Positions 36,183 through 47,303 of a DNA stretch of 64,000 nucleotides are shown here, in pieces. Each line of letters starts with the position of its first letter. Position 1 is the stretch's first letter. The notes below the pieces were generated by a model. That model searched no databases. It was not told the DNA's origin and saw nothing but the letters and a program-made list of their open reading frames with translations. Origin of the DNA: Gemmatimonadaceae bacterium (GTDB taxonomy: Bacteria; Latescibacterota; UBA2968; UBA8231). Location of the stretch: NCBI GenBank assembly GCA_002726335.1, contig PBSR01000038.1, forward strand, positions 1 to 64,000. Direction: 5' to 3'. The position numbers and the translations under genes are program-made.

Positions 36183-37991
36183 ATGCCATTCCATCTGAAT
36201 CCATCAGAGGCCGTGCCTGACGGCATTCGCCGGATCGCTCACGAACAGCTGGCCAGTGCAGGTACGGCGCTGGCCGAGGGGACTGGCGACCGCGAGGATG
36301 ACATCCACTCGGCGCGCAAGTCGATGAAGCGGATGCGAGGCCTGTTGCGTCTCGTCCGTCGCGATCTCGGCAGGAAGGAGTATCGACGGACGAACGGCAC
36401 CTGTCGTGATGCGGCGGGCAAGCTGGCAGGTCTACGCGACGCAACCGTGCTGCTGTCGACCCTGAATGGCCTGACCGATGATCTCGACGAAACGGGGCGC
36501 AAGACCTGTGTCGCACTCCGAGAGATCCTGAACGATCGCAGGCGCAGGGCCTGGGATGAGACAGCCGACCGCAAGCAGATCATCGATGAGGTGAGGGGCA
36601 GTCTGTCCGCCGCTGCCACCCGCGTCGACACCTGGAGACTGCGCGGCAACTGGAAGACCGTCGAAGAGGGACTGATCTCGGTCTACCGCCGTGGGCGCCG
36701 GGAGTTCGACGCGTGCAGTTGGCGACCGTCCGCCGTCCGTTTCCATCAGTGGCGCAAGCGGGTGAAGTACCTCTACTACCAGACGCAGATCCTGGCGCCA
36801 CTCTGGCCGGCGATGATGGCCGCGTGGCAGCAAGAGCTCGACCGGTTGGGGGATCTTCTGGGGGACGACCACGATCTGGTCGTGCTGGCGGAGTCTGTGC
36901 GCGGCGAGGCCCTTCCTGCGGAGGAAACCGGGCCGTTGCTGACGCAGATCGGGCGACGCCGGCAGGAATTGCAGCAGGAAGCGATCATCCTGGGGAGGCG
37001 GATCTACGGTGAGCGGCCCCGGGGCCTGTCCCGCCGATTGCACACCTGTTGGCGTGCCTGGCAGGAAGAGGGCATTCTCGCCACTGCGGGTCCGGTCCGG
37101 CCATCGCCTGCCGCCCTGCCCGTCAAGGATTCGCCGGAGCTCGTGGCCGACACGCGCTGCAGGACGGGAGAGGGACCTCTGTGGCACGGCGGGGAGTCCC
37201 GCCTGTACTGGGTCGATATTCCCGCCGGGAAACTCTATCGCTATGATCCACAGGACGGCAGCTACGAGCAGGTGTTTGAAGCGGAGGGGGCCATCGGTGG
37301 GTTCACCGTGCAGGCGGACGATTCGCTGCTGCTGTTCCTGGCGGCCGGAGGCATCGCCGTGTGGCGCCAGGGCGAAGGCCTTCAGTACCTGGTGGAAGGG
37401 ATCGATGTGGATCGTGAATCCCGCTTCAACGACGTCATCGCCGATCCCACGGGCAGGGTCTATTGCGGCACCATGGCCAGCGCCGACGCCGGGGGCCGTC
37501 TCTACCGGCTGGACACGGATGGCTCGCTGACGGAACTGCTCGACGGGATCGGGTGTTCCAATGGCATGGGATTCTCACCGGACCACCACACTCTCTACTA
37601 CATCGATTCGCCGACAAAGCAGGTCTCGTGTTTCGACTGGGACGAATCAACGGGCGAATTGCGGGATCGACAGGTCTTTCTCGACACCCGTGATGAGGAG
37701 GGTGTGCCGGATGGCATGACCGTAGATGCCGACGGCTACGTCTGGTGCGCCCGCTGGGGAGGCGGCTGTCTGGTGCGCTATACACCCGATGGCATCGAAG
37801 ATCGACGGTTTCCGTTCCCCGCCCGCAAGGTCTCGAGCGCCGGATTCGGTGGCGTCGATCTCGACGAGCTCTACGTGACCACCGCCGGTGGCGATGATCG
37901 CGCCAGCGAAGGCGAGGGTGCCGGGGCGCTGTTTCGCTTGCGTCCGGGAGTGCGCGGGCTGCCGGAGTTCCGCTCGAAGGTGTGTCTGTGA
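36183..37991 (+). CDS. CHAD domain fused to SMP-30/gluconolactonase domain
   Basis: One uninterrupted 602-codon frame joins two unrelated domains. Residues ~1-300 are a CHAD domain: helices with conserved His/Lys/Arg (DIHSARKSMKRMRGLLRLVR, RFHQWRKRVKYLYYQ, LGDLLGDDHDLVVL), known to bind polyphosphate-like polyanions. Residues ~315-600 are an SMP-30/gluconolactonase six-blade propeller with the metal residues Glu in GEGPLW, Asn in RFNDVIAD and Asp in VPDGMTVDADG. The second half should hydrolyse a sugar lactone or related ester. No signal peptide. The end overlaps the sensor kinase gene (GTGA). The pairing is not one I know as a standard architecture. Confidence 0.85.
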   Translation: MPFHLNPSEAVPDGIRRIAHEQLASAGTALAEGTGDREDDIHSARKSMKRMRGLLRLVRRDLGRKEYRRTNGTCRDAAGKLAGLRDATVLLSTLNGLTDDLDETGRKTCVALREILNDRRRRAWDETADRKQIIDEVRGSLSAAATRVDTWRLRGNWKTVEEGLISVYRRGRREFDACSWRPSAVRFHQWRKRVKYLYYQTQILAPLWPAMMAAWQQELDRLGDLLGDDHDLVVLAESVRGEALPAEETGPLLTQIGRRRQELQQEAIILGRRIYGERPRGLSRRLHTCWRAWQEEGILATAGPVRPSPAALPVKDSPELVADTRCRTGEGPLWHGGESRLYWVDIPAGKLYRYDPQDGSYEQVFEAEGAIGGFTVQADDSLLLFLAAGGIAVWRQGEGLQYLVEGIDVDRESRFNDVIADPTGRVYCGTMASADAGGRLYRLDTDGSLTELLDGIGCSNGMGFSPDHHTLYYIDSPTKQVSCFDWDESTGELRDRQVFLDTRDEEGVPDGMTVDADGYVWCARWGGGCLVRYTPDGIEDRRFPFPARKVSSAGFGGVDLDELYVTTAGGDDRASEGEGAGALFRLRPGVRGLPEFRSKVCL

Positions 37992-39498
37992 AGGGCCTCG
38001 CCCGCAGTGCCGGCGTAGGAGCCATCCCCGAACGCCGCCAGGGGGGCCTCGGCCGACGCCTGGTGTTCAGCTTCGTGACACTGGCCCTGCTGGGGTTGGG
38101 AGGCAGCGGCTGGGTGTTGTACCGGCAGGCGCTGGCGAGTCTCGAAGAACAGCTGGCCGCCCACCTGATGGCCGAAACCGAACTCGTGGCCACCGCTCTC
38201 GAGCGGGGATACGTAACGCGCCTGCAACCGGGCATGGATCACACGAAGCTGAAGAAGATCCTGCGTCAGCAACTGCTCGAAACCCGGTCCGCCCTGCGGG
38301 CCCGTCGCATCTACGTGTTCGATCGCAATGGGCGCAGTCTCATCGATACCGAAGAGGGAACGCGCATCGGGCGTGAGGTCCACCTGCTCAGTTTCCACCG
38401 CCGGCAGGTCGAAGCGGTGTGGCGCGGCGAGCCGGGGCACACGGAACGTTTCACCGATGACGAGAGCGGTGACCACTACATGACGGGATATGCGCCCATC
38501 TACAACGACACTCGCGGAGCCATTATCGCTGGCGTGGGGGTCGACATGGGCGCCGGGTACATGGACGCGATCGTCGGCTTCAAGCGCTCCATCTACCTGC
38601 TGGCCGGCATCGGCACGTTGCTGACCCTGTTCGTCGGTATCGGGGTAGCGCGGCACATCACGCGGCCGGTGAAGAGGCTGGTGACAGCGGCGCGTGAGAT
38701 CGGCCGCGGCAACCTCGAGCGCGAGATCCGTGTGGAAGCAACCGATGAGATCGGCTACCTCGGGGAAACGATGGAAGAGATGCGCAGCAAGCTGCTGGCG
38801 CGCGACGCGGAACTGCGGCAGATGCTGGCCGGCGTCGCTCACGAGATCCGCAACCCCTTGAGCGGGATCGAGATCTATGCCGGTCTCATCGCTGATGAGC
38901 TTGCCGACGGTGACCCCCGCAAAGCCCATATTCAGAAGGTGAGCGCTGAGGTGCGGACCTTGAATCTGGTGATTTCCGAGTTTCTCGACTTCGCCCGTCC
39001 GTCGTCGCCTCAGCCCGTGGACGTGCCGCTCTCCAGGGTTGTGGAGGATGCCGTCTTTGTGCTGTCCCCCGAGATGGAGGCGGCCGGGGTTGTCTTTCAC
39101 GGTGAGGTTCCTCCCGACGTGCGTGTGTACGCCGATTCGGAGCAGGTGAAACGGGCCGTCGTGAATCTGATGAAGAACGGAGTCCAGGCGATGGGTGAAC
39201 AGGGGGGCACATTAACCGTGCGCGCCCGACACCAGGGGGGTGCGGGCGACCGGGTTGCCATCGAGGTGGAGGACACCGGTCCAGGCGTGCCCGAAGAGAT
39301 GCGGCGACGGTTGTTCGAACCCTTCTTCACCACCAGAGAGAAGGGATCCGGTCTGGGTCTGGCCATCGTGCAGAAGACGGCAGAGAGGAACGCCGGGCAG
39401 GTCGAAGTGGATTCCGTGCCGGGTCAGGGAACGACGTTTCGCCTCGTTCTGCCTGCCGTGGAGGCCGTCTCGGTCGAGGCCGTAGGGGCAGCCGAGAG

Positions 39499-39502
<4 letters not shown>
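37988..39502 (+). CDS. Membrane sensor histidine kinase
   Basis: The 504-residue kinase has a membrane helix at ~23-43, a periplasmic sensor region (~44-200, Cache-like: RIYVFDRNGRSLIDTEEGTR), a second helix (~203-224), HAMP, HisKA with the phospho-acceptor in GVAHEIRNPLSGIEIYAG (~285) and HATPase_c ([32 protein letters not shown]). GTG 37988 is the likely start, with GAAGG 8 nt before it and its TGA overlap with the upstream stop. The stop overlaps the ATG of the sigma-54 activator, so the two form a coupled two-component pair of the NtrB/NtrC or ZraS/ZraR type. Confidence 0.92.
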
Positions 39503-40901
<1,399 letters not shown>

Positions 40902-40905
<4 letters not shown>

Positions 40906-41879
40906 GACGACTGACCCTCCGACTGGATCTACTTCTGTTGTGCTTCCTGCTTACGGCAGCGACAACGGTGACAGCGCAGATCCGCGACCTGACGACGCTG
41001 CAGGAGCGGCGTGTCCTGCTCGGCAAGTCGTCCGACTCACTGATGTCGGTCTGCATCCGCCTCGTGGCGTCAAAGGACTCGCTGTCGGCCCTGGCCGAGA
41101 GTCTGTGGTCCCAGGACCCGGAGTCAGCCGAGTTGCTGCTGACGCGGTCGGCGTCCCGCGTCCTGGTGGCGCGATTGCAGGTGGTCGAGCGACGCCTGGA
41201 CAGCCTGGCGACGGCGAGCGACTCGCTGGAGGCGGATCTGCGCGATTCGTATGACTGGGAGATCAGCCGGCTGCACGGGCTGTTGACCGAAGAAGGCTGG
41301 GACGAGGGACTCTTCCGGCAGCTTCTGGTGTTTCAAGAAGAGAGAGAAGCGCTGGGCAACGCCATCAGGTCAGACCATCACCGCCTGGACGGTGACAGCG
41401 AACTGTCGATCTCAGCGGCAGACGGCCCGGAAGAGTTGCGGCAGAAGATCGAATACGCCCAGGACCGCGTGGCGGCCTATCAGTCGGTCCAGCGCCAGAT
41501 CGCCAGGCGGCTGCGATTCATCGAACGGCAGGTCCTCGTGATGCAGAAGTTCTGGCATCTGGCCGAGCAGATGGATCGACTACACGAAGCCGACGGGGAC
41601 CTGATGCGGCGGCGGGCTCTGGAGAGACTCAGTGGTCCGGGGGTGGAGATCACGCGCCCCGAGGGCAATACGGAATCATCTATCGCGATGCGGGGAGCGC
41701 GGTCACTGGCACCGGCCAAGGCCGATTCAACGGTGGAGCCATTCGAAGCGCCATGGTTACTGGAAAGTCAGCGGTTGAAGGCCAGGTCGCAGGAACTGCG
41801 CGAGGTGGAGGCCGTGCTGCAGGAGCGGATCGCCGTGTTCCAGGAGCACCTGTCACGGATTCTCGAAGGGGGCGAGTAG
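40902..41879 (+). CDS. Secreted coiled-coil protein of unknown function
   Basis: The 325-residue protein has a signal peptide (LLLLCFLLTAATTVTAQ) and then almost only helical, heptad-like sequence rich in Leu, Glu, Arg, Ser and Asp (VVERRLDSLATASDSLEADL, LKARSQELREVEAVLQERIA). No enzymatic motif is seen and I do not recognise the family. Its ATG overlaps the stop of the response regulator, so it belongs to the same operon as the CHAD/SMP-30 fusion and the two-component pair. It may be a periplasmic partner of the sensor kinase, but that is only inference from position. Confidence 0.75.
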
Positions 41880-41887
41880 GCCGACCG

Positions 41888-43057
41888 TCAGGCCGGGCGC
41901 AGTGTCAGGCAGGCGATCTCCGACGGAGCGCCGAAGCGCATGGGCGGGCCCCAGTACCCGGCTCCGCGGTTGACGTAGATCCAACCCGGCTCACCGGTTC
42001 GGCGGCGCAGACCGGCGACGATGGGCTGTTGCAGCCGTACCAGCAGAGGCCACGGAAAGATCTGACCGCCGTGGGTATGGCCACTCAGGGTCAGAGCCGC
42101 CCCGGTGCCTGTGGCGGCAACGGCGGTTGCCGGCTGATGGGCCAGCAGCAGGCGGAGTCCCTCGGGGGCCCCGGCGAAGACGGCGGCCGCATCGGGAACG
42201 TGCATGGGATCGTCGGGCATGCCCTCAGCCCCGCCCGGATCCGGCAGCCCGCCGATGACGAGGCGGGTGCCGCCGCGGGGCACGACACCATGGCCGTTGC
42301 CGACGCGACGCATGCCGAGAGCTTCGATCTGCGCCATCCAGCCTTTGGGGTCCCAGTAGTACTCGTGGTTGCCGGTACAGAACCAGACGCCCAGGGGGGC
42401 CGACAGCTGGGTCAGGGGGGCGACTTCCGGGGCGAGTTCGGCCACCGACCCGTCGGCGAGATCGCCGGTAAAGGCGACGAGATCAGGCTGCAGCTCCTGC
42501 ACGGCACGGACGACGCTTTCGACGAAGGGTCTGCGGATCGTGGCGCCTACGTGCAGATCGGTAATATGGGCGAGCCGCAGACCATCGAGCTCTTCCGGCA
42601 AGTCCGGGATACGGACGGTTACCGAGCGTATCGAAGGTTGCTGACGAGCCCGATAGAAAGCAAAGCAGGACAGCACGCAGGCGACAGCCGGGCACAGGGC
42701 GGCGGACATGGCGATCCAGTCTGCACGTTGCTCCCCTGGCAGCAGGTCGATCGTGGCGATGTGTTCTACGAGCCACAGGCTGCCTCCGATCAGGTCGCGG
42801 AAGAAGACGACGTCGAAAAGGACGATCGCGCCGCCGAGACCGAGGTGGGTAATCCAGGCGAGGGGACGGTGCCAGCGGGGAGGCAGGTCAAAGGCACGCA
42901 GCGTCAACAGCAGACCCATGGGCAGCAGCGCCATGAGCACCGTCGCGGCTGTCCAGATCCAGACAACCCAGGCCGCAGGCGCCAGGTCCGTCTGCAACCG
43001 CCAGGCGGGATACCCGTAGGCGGCGGCGAGCAGAAACAGAAAGACCACGAAGAACAA
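41888..43057 (-). CDS. Membrane-anchored metallophosphoesterase
   Basis: The 389-residue protein has about four N-terminal membrane helices (residues ~1-150) and a calcineurin-like phosphoesterase domain after ~155: AHITDLHVG, FTGDLADG, CTGNHEYYW and LSGHTHGGQIFPWP hold the dinuclear metal ligands. It resembles YkuE/YaeI-like membrane phosphodiesterases, which act on lipid or cyclic phosphates. Start TTG 43057 is supported by GGGAG 8 nt upstream, giving a hydrophobic N-terminus at once. It is divergent from the SIMPL gene and converges with the coiled-coil gene. Confidence 0.88.
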   Translation of the reverse strand: MFFVVFLFLLAAAYGYPAWRLQTDLAPAAWVVWIWTAATVLMALLPMGLLLTLRAFDLPPRWHRPLAWITHLGLGGAIVLFDVVFFRDLIGGSLWLVEHIATIDLLPGEQRADWIAMSAALCPAVACVLSCFAFYRARQQPSIRSVTVRIPDLPEELDGLRLAHITDLHVGATIRRPFVESVVRAVQELQPDLVAFTGDLADGSVAELAPEVAPLTQLSAPLGVWFCTGNHEYYWDPKGWMAQIEALGMRRVGNGHGVVPRGGTRLVIGGLPDPGGAEGMPDDPMHVPDAAAVFAGAPEGLRLLLAHQPATAVAATGTGAALTLSGHTHGGQIFPWPLLVRLQQPIVAGLRRRTGEPGWIYVNRGAGYWGPPMRFGAPSEIACLTLRPA

Positions 43058-43092
43058 CGAAGACTCTCCCGAATGAGGAACCGATAAACCCG

Positions 43093-43797
43093 TTGAAGAT
43101 ACTGCCCTGTCTTGGAATCGGCTTGCTGGCGCTGGCCACTGCCGCAGTGGCAGACGGCGCCCTCGAAGGGCGTCACATCACGGTTGGAGGCCAGGGCTCG
43201 GTCCGCGCCCGTCCGGATCTGGCCGTTGCCGAACTCGGTGTCACCGCCCACGGGGAGACGGCCTCGCAGGCCATGTCGAAGAGTCGCGAAAGGGTTGCTT
43301 CGCTGCTGGCCGCCCTGCAGGACGGCGGGGTCGACGATGCCGATGTGTTGACATCGGACTTCAGCATTCGCCGCGAGGTCGTGCCGCAGACGCGGCGGAC
43401 CGGCGATGACGGTCGCCACGCAGAGCAATTTGTCGTACGCAATCTGCTGCAGGTGACCATCCGCGACATCGCCCAGGCCGGTCACCTGCTGGATCGGCTG
43501 GTGGCTGCGGGAGCGAACGAGGTGCGGGGTATCCGCTTCACGCTGCAGGATGACACGTCGATGGCGCAGCAGGCTCGTGCCCTGGCGGCTGCTGACGCGC
43601 ACGCCAAGGCCCGGCATCTGGCTGAACTGCATGGAGCCCGACTGGGCAAGGCGCTGCGCATCTCCGAGTCGGGGGTCCGCGCCGTGCGTCCCGAGGCGAT
43701 GATGATGAAGGCGATGGATTCGGGCAGCTCGACGGTGAGCGCAGGGGAGTTGACTTTCGCCGCTCACCTGCAGGTCATTTACGAACTGGTGGACTGA
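43093..43797 (+). CDS. SIMPL-domain (DUF541) periplasmic protein
   Basis: The 234-residue protein has a signal peptide (LGIGLLALATAAVADG) and the SIMPL fold: ITVGGQGSVRARPDLAVAEL, then DDADVLTSDFSIRREV and GANEVRGIRFTLQD. These proteins are periplasmic or outer-membrane associated oligomers of poorly known role. The likely start is TTG 43093. A homologous second copy follows after 16 nt, so the pair arose by tandem duplication. Confidence 0.88.
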   Translation: MKILPCLGIGLLALATAAVADGALEGRHITVGGQGSVRARPDLAVAELGVTAHGETASQAMSKSRERVASLLAALQDGGVDDADVLTSDFSIRREVVPQTRRTGDDGRHAEQFVVRNLLQVTIRDIAQAGHLLDRLVAAGANEVRGIRFTLQDDTSMAQQARALAAADAHAKARHLAELHGARLGKALRISESGVRAVRPEAMMMKAMDSGSSTVSAGELTFAAHLQVIYELVD

Positions 43798-43813
43798 CGA
43801 AGAGAGACAGAAC

Positions 43814-44521
43814 ATGGAAAAGCGACATGTGTTGACGATGGCTGCGGTGGCGGCGCTGCTGGGTGCGGGGTGCGCCGGAGACACGATCGTACGCACTGAT
43901 ACGGAGGCCGAGGACCGGGTACACGTTTCCGGCTCCGCCAGTATGGCGGTGACGCCCAATGTGGCGACGACGACGATCGGCGTACAGACCCTGGCGCCCG
44001 ATGCCGTCGAGGCCGTGACGGCGAACAACGAGCAGGTCGCGGCAGTGATCGGAGGCCTGGAGCAGCTGGGAGTCGCTGAGCAGGATCTGCAGACGAGCGG
44101 TTTTTCCATCTCGCCGCAGCGTGCCTACAGCGAGGATCGGCCGGATTCGATCACTGGATTCTGGGTGCGTAACACGATCACGGCCACCATTCGTGACCTG
44201 ACGAATGTGGGTGGCATCCTGCAGGGGGCGATCGAGGCCGGCGCCAACGAGATCTATGGTTTGCGGTTCACGGTGTCGAATCCCGACTCCCTCGAAGATG
44301 TGGTTCGACGCTTGGCTGTGGAGGATGCCCGCCGCCGCGCCGAGTCGCTGGCAGAGGCGGCGGGGGCCAGAGTGGGGCGGATCGTCAGCTTGAGCGAGGC
44401 ATCGGCAACGGATCCTTTTCTCTTTCGCGGGGCCATCGAAGCCGACGCTGCCAGCGTGCCGGTACAGCCGGGCGAGGTCGAGGTGTCAGCCTCCGTGGCA
44501 GCCGTGTTCACCCTCGAGTAG
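43814..44521 (+). CDS. SIMPL-domain (DUF541) lipoprotein
   Basis: The 235-residue paralog of the preceding gene differs in its N-terminus, which is a lipoprotein signal (VAALLGAGC with lipobox Cys). The SIMPL core follows (VHVSGSASMAVTPNVATTTI, LQTSGFSISPQRAYSEDRP, GANEIYGLRFTVSNPDSL). One copy is therefore predicted soluble in the periplasm and one lipid-anchored. ATG 43814 is preceded by AGAGAGACAG. The next gene follows the stop after 2 nt. Confidence 0.9.
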   Translation: MEKRHVLTMAAVAALLGAGCAGDTIVRTDTEAEDRVHVSGSASMAVTPNVATTTIGVQTLAPDAVEAVTANNEQVAAVIGGLEQLGVAEQDLQTSGFSISPQRAYSEDRPDSITGFWVRNTITATIRDLTNVGGILQGAIEAGANEIYGLRFTVSNPDSLEDVVRRLAVEDARRRAESLAEAAGARVGRIVSLSEASATDPFLFRGAIEADAASVPVQPGEVEVSASVAAVFTLE

Positions 44522-44523
44522 GG

Positions 44524-45372
44524 ATGCGTACTCCTGCCGAAGATGCTCTGCCGCAGTTGCGCCAGCGTCTCGATCCGGGCGGCCCCGTCATCGACGCTCA
44601 TGTCCATCCCCTCGACAACTTCGGCGGGTTCGACTTTGACGGGGTCGGTGGAGACGTAGAACGCCTGCGCGGTGCCGCGCGCCGCGCCGGCGTCACCCGC
44701 GCCTGCCTGTTTTCCCTGCACACAACAATACCCCGCGATCCGACACCGGAACAGTGCCGTGCCGCCAACGATTACGCACTCGCCATGCGGGACGCCTCCG
44801 ACGGGTTCTTCCTGCCGTTCTGTTACGTCAGTCCCTCCGCGCCCGAAGCCGCAGTAACCGAGGTCGACCGCTGTGTCGCCGGGGAAGGCATGGTGGGCAT
44901 CAAACTCTGGGTGGCGCAGCGGGCGACGGATCCCAGGCTGGACCCCATCGTGGAACGCGCCGTCGCCCTCGACGTGCCCGTGCTGCAGCACGCCTGGCGC
45001 AAGACGACGGGTAATCTATCGGGAGAATCTTTCCCCGCCGATGTCGCCGATCTGGGGCGCCGGCACCCTCAGGCGCGACTCATCATGGCCCATCTCAACG
45101 GCTGCAATCCACGAGGAATCGAGGACGTGCGCAGCTGTGAGAATGTCACCATCGACACCTCCGGAGGCGATCCGGAGACGGGTATGGTGGAGCTCGCCGT
45201 CGAACGTCTTGGAGCCCATCGTGTCGTCTACGGCTCCGACGCGCCGATTCGTCATTTTGGCGTGACCCTGGCCAAGGTTCTGGGGGCGCGTCTCAGCGAT
45301 GCTGATAAGCGCCGGATTATGTGGCACAACCTGCGGGATCTGCTCCCGGACCGTGCCGGGCTGTCACCGTGA
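44524..45372 (+). CDS. Amidohydrolase-2 family TIM-barrel protein
   Basis: The 282-residue protein carries the amidohydrolase-related pattern VIDAHVHPLDN (metal H-x-H), IKLWVAQRA, a His in VPVLQHAWRK, MAHLNGC and a late Asp in VVYGSDAPIRHFG. It is of the type related to decarboxylases and lactonases (PF04909). It should act on a small carboxylic acid or lactone in the cytoplasm. It ends with a 4-nt overlap (GTGA) with a second, shorter protein of the same superfamily, which suggests a functional or structural pair. Confidence 0.85.
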   Translation: MRTPAEDALPQLRQRLDPGGPVIDAHVHPLDNFGGFDFDGVGGDVERLRGAARRAGVTRACLFSLHTTIPRDPTPEQCRAANDYALAMRDASDGFFLPFCYVSPSAPEAAVTEVDRCVAGEGMVGIKLWVAQRATDPRLDPIVERAVALDVPVLQHAWRKTTGNLSGESFPADVADLGRRHPQARLIMAHLNGCNPRGIEDVRSCENVTIDTSGGDPETGMVELAVERLGAHRVVYGSDAPIRHFGVTLAKVLGARLSDADKRRIMWHNLRDLLPDRAGLSP

Positions 45373-46118
45373 TCGACACCTGTACCTGGATGGGACACTG
45401 GGGCAGCCTGGCGGTCCCCGGAGAGCCCGACGAGGTCGTTGACATGGCCGTGGGCGCCGGCGCAACCCACGTCGTACTGTCGTCGCTGAATGGGGTCTGG
45501 GCACACAGTCCACATCCCGCCAACGATGCGGTGTATGATGTGGCCGAGGCGGACGCCCGGGTTCTGCCGGCACCGGTGATCGATCCCACGGTGACGACCT
45601 GGGAAGAGGAGCTGCAGCGGTCCGTGGAACGGGCAGCGCCTTTGGTCCGCTGGCTACCGGCCTATGCGGGGTTCGAGATGAACGCCGCCGACGACTGGGT
45701 GCGCGCCATCGGCCAGGCAGATCGCGTCCTGTGGGTGCAGACCCGGTTGGAGGACCCCCGCCGTCAGCATCCGCGAGCCGTTGTGCCGGACGTCAACGCC
45801 ACAGAGGTCGTCGAACTCGCCTGCCGCCACCCGGAGGTGGCCATCGTCCTCGGCGGGGCACCATGGAAAGCCGTGCTCGATCTGGCGCCGAAGATTCTCT
45901 CCCTGCCACGCTGCTACGCCGACACCTCCCAGGTGGACGGCATGGACAGCGTCATGCGGCTCGTCGACGCCGGTCTGGCATCACGTCTGCTCTACGGGTC
46001 GCACGCGCCCCTGTTCATGCCCCTGGCGGCGCTGGCCCGGGTGATCATCGATCTCGAGGCCGGACCGGCCCACCTGATCCTGCACGACAACGCCAGTTCG
46101 CTGTTCCGGTTGGATTGA
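45369..46118 (+). CDS. Amidohydrolase-2-like partner protein
   Basis: The 249-residue protein starts at GTG 45369, overlapping the stop of the previous gene. The barrel shape is similar (VIDTCTWMGHWGSLAV, APVIDPTVTTWEEEL, LLYGSHAPLFMP), but the metal motif H-x-H is replaced by DTCTW and the late Asp of G-S-D-A by His in YGSHAP. It is probably a diverged, possibly non-catalytic copy working with the gene before it. A longer frame to 45321 lies inside the upstream gene. Confidence 0.75.
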   Translation: MIDTCTWMGHWGSLAVPGEPDEVVDMAVGAGATHVVLSSLNGVWAHSPHPANDAVYDVAEADARVLPAPVIDPTVTTWEEELQRSVERAAPLVRWLPAYAGFEMNAADDWVRAIGQADRVLWVQTRLEDPRRQHPRAVVPDVNATEVVELACRHPEVAIVLGGAPWKAVLDLAPKILSLPRCYADTSQVDGMDSVMRLVDAGLASRLLYGSHAPLFMPLAALARVIIDLEAGPAHLILHDNASSLFRLD

Positions 46119-46155
46119 CTGCCCAGGTACTGCAAAGGCTCGCGTCCCCAGTCAG

Positions 46156-47262
46156 TCAGCTGCTGGCGGCGCGTTCCCGGCGTACGCGGGCGGGCACGTC
46201 GTCCTGGCGGATCTCAGAGGACTGAATCCCCAGGGTCCTGTCCTCAAGAGGCAGGTCGACCCGAACGCCGCCGCGGCGGTGCGACTCGCGCAAGGCGATG
46301 GCCACTTCGAGGGCGGCCAGACCGTCGGCGTCACTGCAGCGTGGTCTGGTCCCGGATTCGATGCCGGCGATCAGGTCGTCGATGACACTCAGTCCCATGC
46401 CGCGGATCCGTGCCGGCAACGGGAAGGGAGTACGTGCCGGTACACCCCGACCTCGGGGGCCACCGTCCACAGTGCTCCACAACTCCCAGTCGAGACCGCC
46501 AGCCAGCGACCGTACCCGCTGCTGCGTGCCGATGACATCCACTTCCCACGAAGCCTGCCCCGTCGGTGTGGAGCGCAGATATGCACGCACACCGTTATCG
46601 AAGGCGAGGTAGCCGTTGCCCGCCAGGTCGTCATCGGCGGCGGCGGCCGCATCGGATTCCATCTCACCGAAGACCCACTCCACCTCGCCTCCGGCCAGAT
46701 AGCGGATGATATCGATGGCATGGGAACCGTTGTGCGACAGGCCACATTGGGCGTAGGCTGTAACCTGTAATACGTCTCCCAGTTCGCCGCTGTCGATGCG
46801 CCGGCGGGTTTCGACGAAGAAGGGTGTCCAGCGCCGGGCACAGTTGACGGCAACGGTGACACCCCGCTGCCGGCAGAGGTTGACGATGTCATCCGCTTCG
46901 GTCAGGGTGAGGGCCATCGGCTTTTCAGACCAGATGGCCCGGACGCCTGCTGCCGCTGTGTCAAGCAGGATCCGGTGCCGGGCCCGGGCGGTGGTGCAGA
47001 TGCTGACGATGTCCGGTTTCTCGGAGGCCAGCATCTCCTCATGGTCAGCGTACACGTGGCTGGTTCCCAATCCCCAACGCTCGGCGAAGATCTGCCGTTG
47101 CTCAGCATGAGGATCGGCGCCCGCCACCAGCTCGACCCGCTCATGGGCCTGGTAGCTCGGAGCGTGGCAGTAGGGGAGGAACAGCGTACCGCCCTGTTTG
47201 ATCTCGTCGTCAAACGTGCTGCCCATTCGTCCAAGGCCGATAACGGCTGCGCGGTACGTCAT
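46156..47262 (-). CDS. Gfo/Idh/MocA-family oxidoreductase
   Basis: The 368-residue protein has the N-terminal Rossmann motif (AAVIGLGRMGSTFDDE), the ICTTARARHR strand and the catalytic-Lys motif IWSEKPMALTL near residue 115, then the substrate domain (QCGLSHNGSHAIDIIRYL). It should be an NAD(P)-dependent sugar or cyclitol dehydrogenase. The start ATG 47262 is preceded by GGAAAGG; the frame beyond it to 47457 overlaps the divergent phosphoesterase gene. It converges with the amidohydrolase pair and may share a substrate pathway with it. Confidence 0.88.
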   Translation of the reverse strand: MTYRAAVIGLGRMGSTFDDEIKQGGTLFLPYCHAPSYQAHERVELVAGADPHAEQRQIFAERWGLGTSHVYADHEEMLASEKPDIVSICTTARARHRILLDTAAAGVRAIWSEKPMALTLTEADDIVNLCRQRGVTVAVNCARRWTPFFVETRRRIDSGELGDVLQVTAYAQCGLSHNGSHAIDIIRYLAGGEVEWVFGEMESDAAAAADDDLAGNGYLAFDNGVRAYLRSTPTGQASWEVDVIGTQQRVRSLAGGLDWELWSTVDGGPRGRGVPARTPFPLPARIRGMGLSVIDDLIAGIESGTRPRCSDADGLAALEVAIALRESHRRGGVRVDLPLEDRTLGIQSSEIRQDDVPARVRRERAASS

Positions 47263-47303
47263 GTCTGCCTTTCCAGCTAGAGATCCACGGTGAGAGACCA
47301 CCA

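Noticed and set aside
37871..39100. Minus-strand frame of 409 codons
   Set aside because: Antisense to the sensor kinase and the end of SMP-30, both with clear motifs.
41753..43087. Plus-strand frame of 444 codons
   Set aside because: Antisense to the membrane phosphoesterase; low-complexity shadow composition.
42904..44109. Minus-strand frame of 401 codons
   Set aside because: Antisense to both SIMPL genes.
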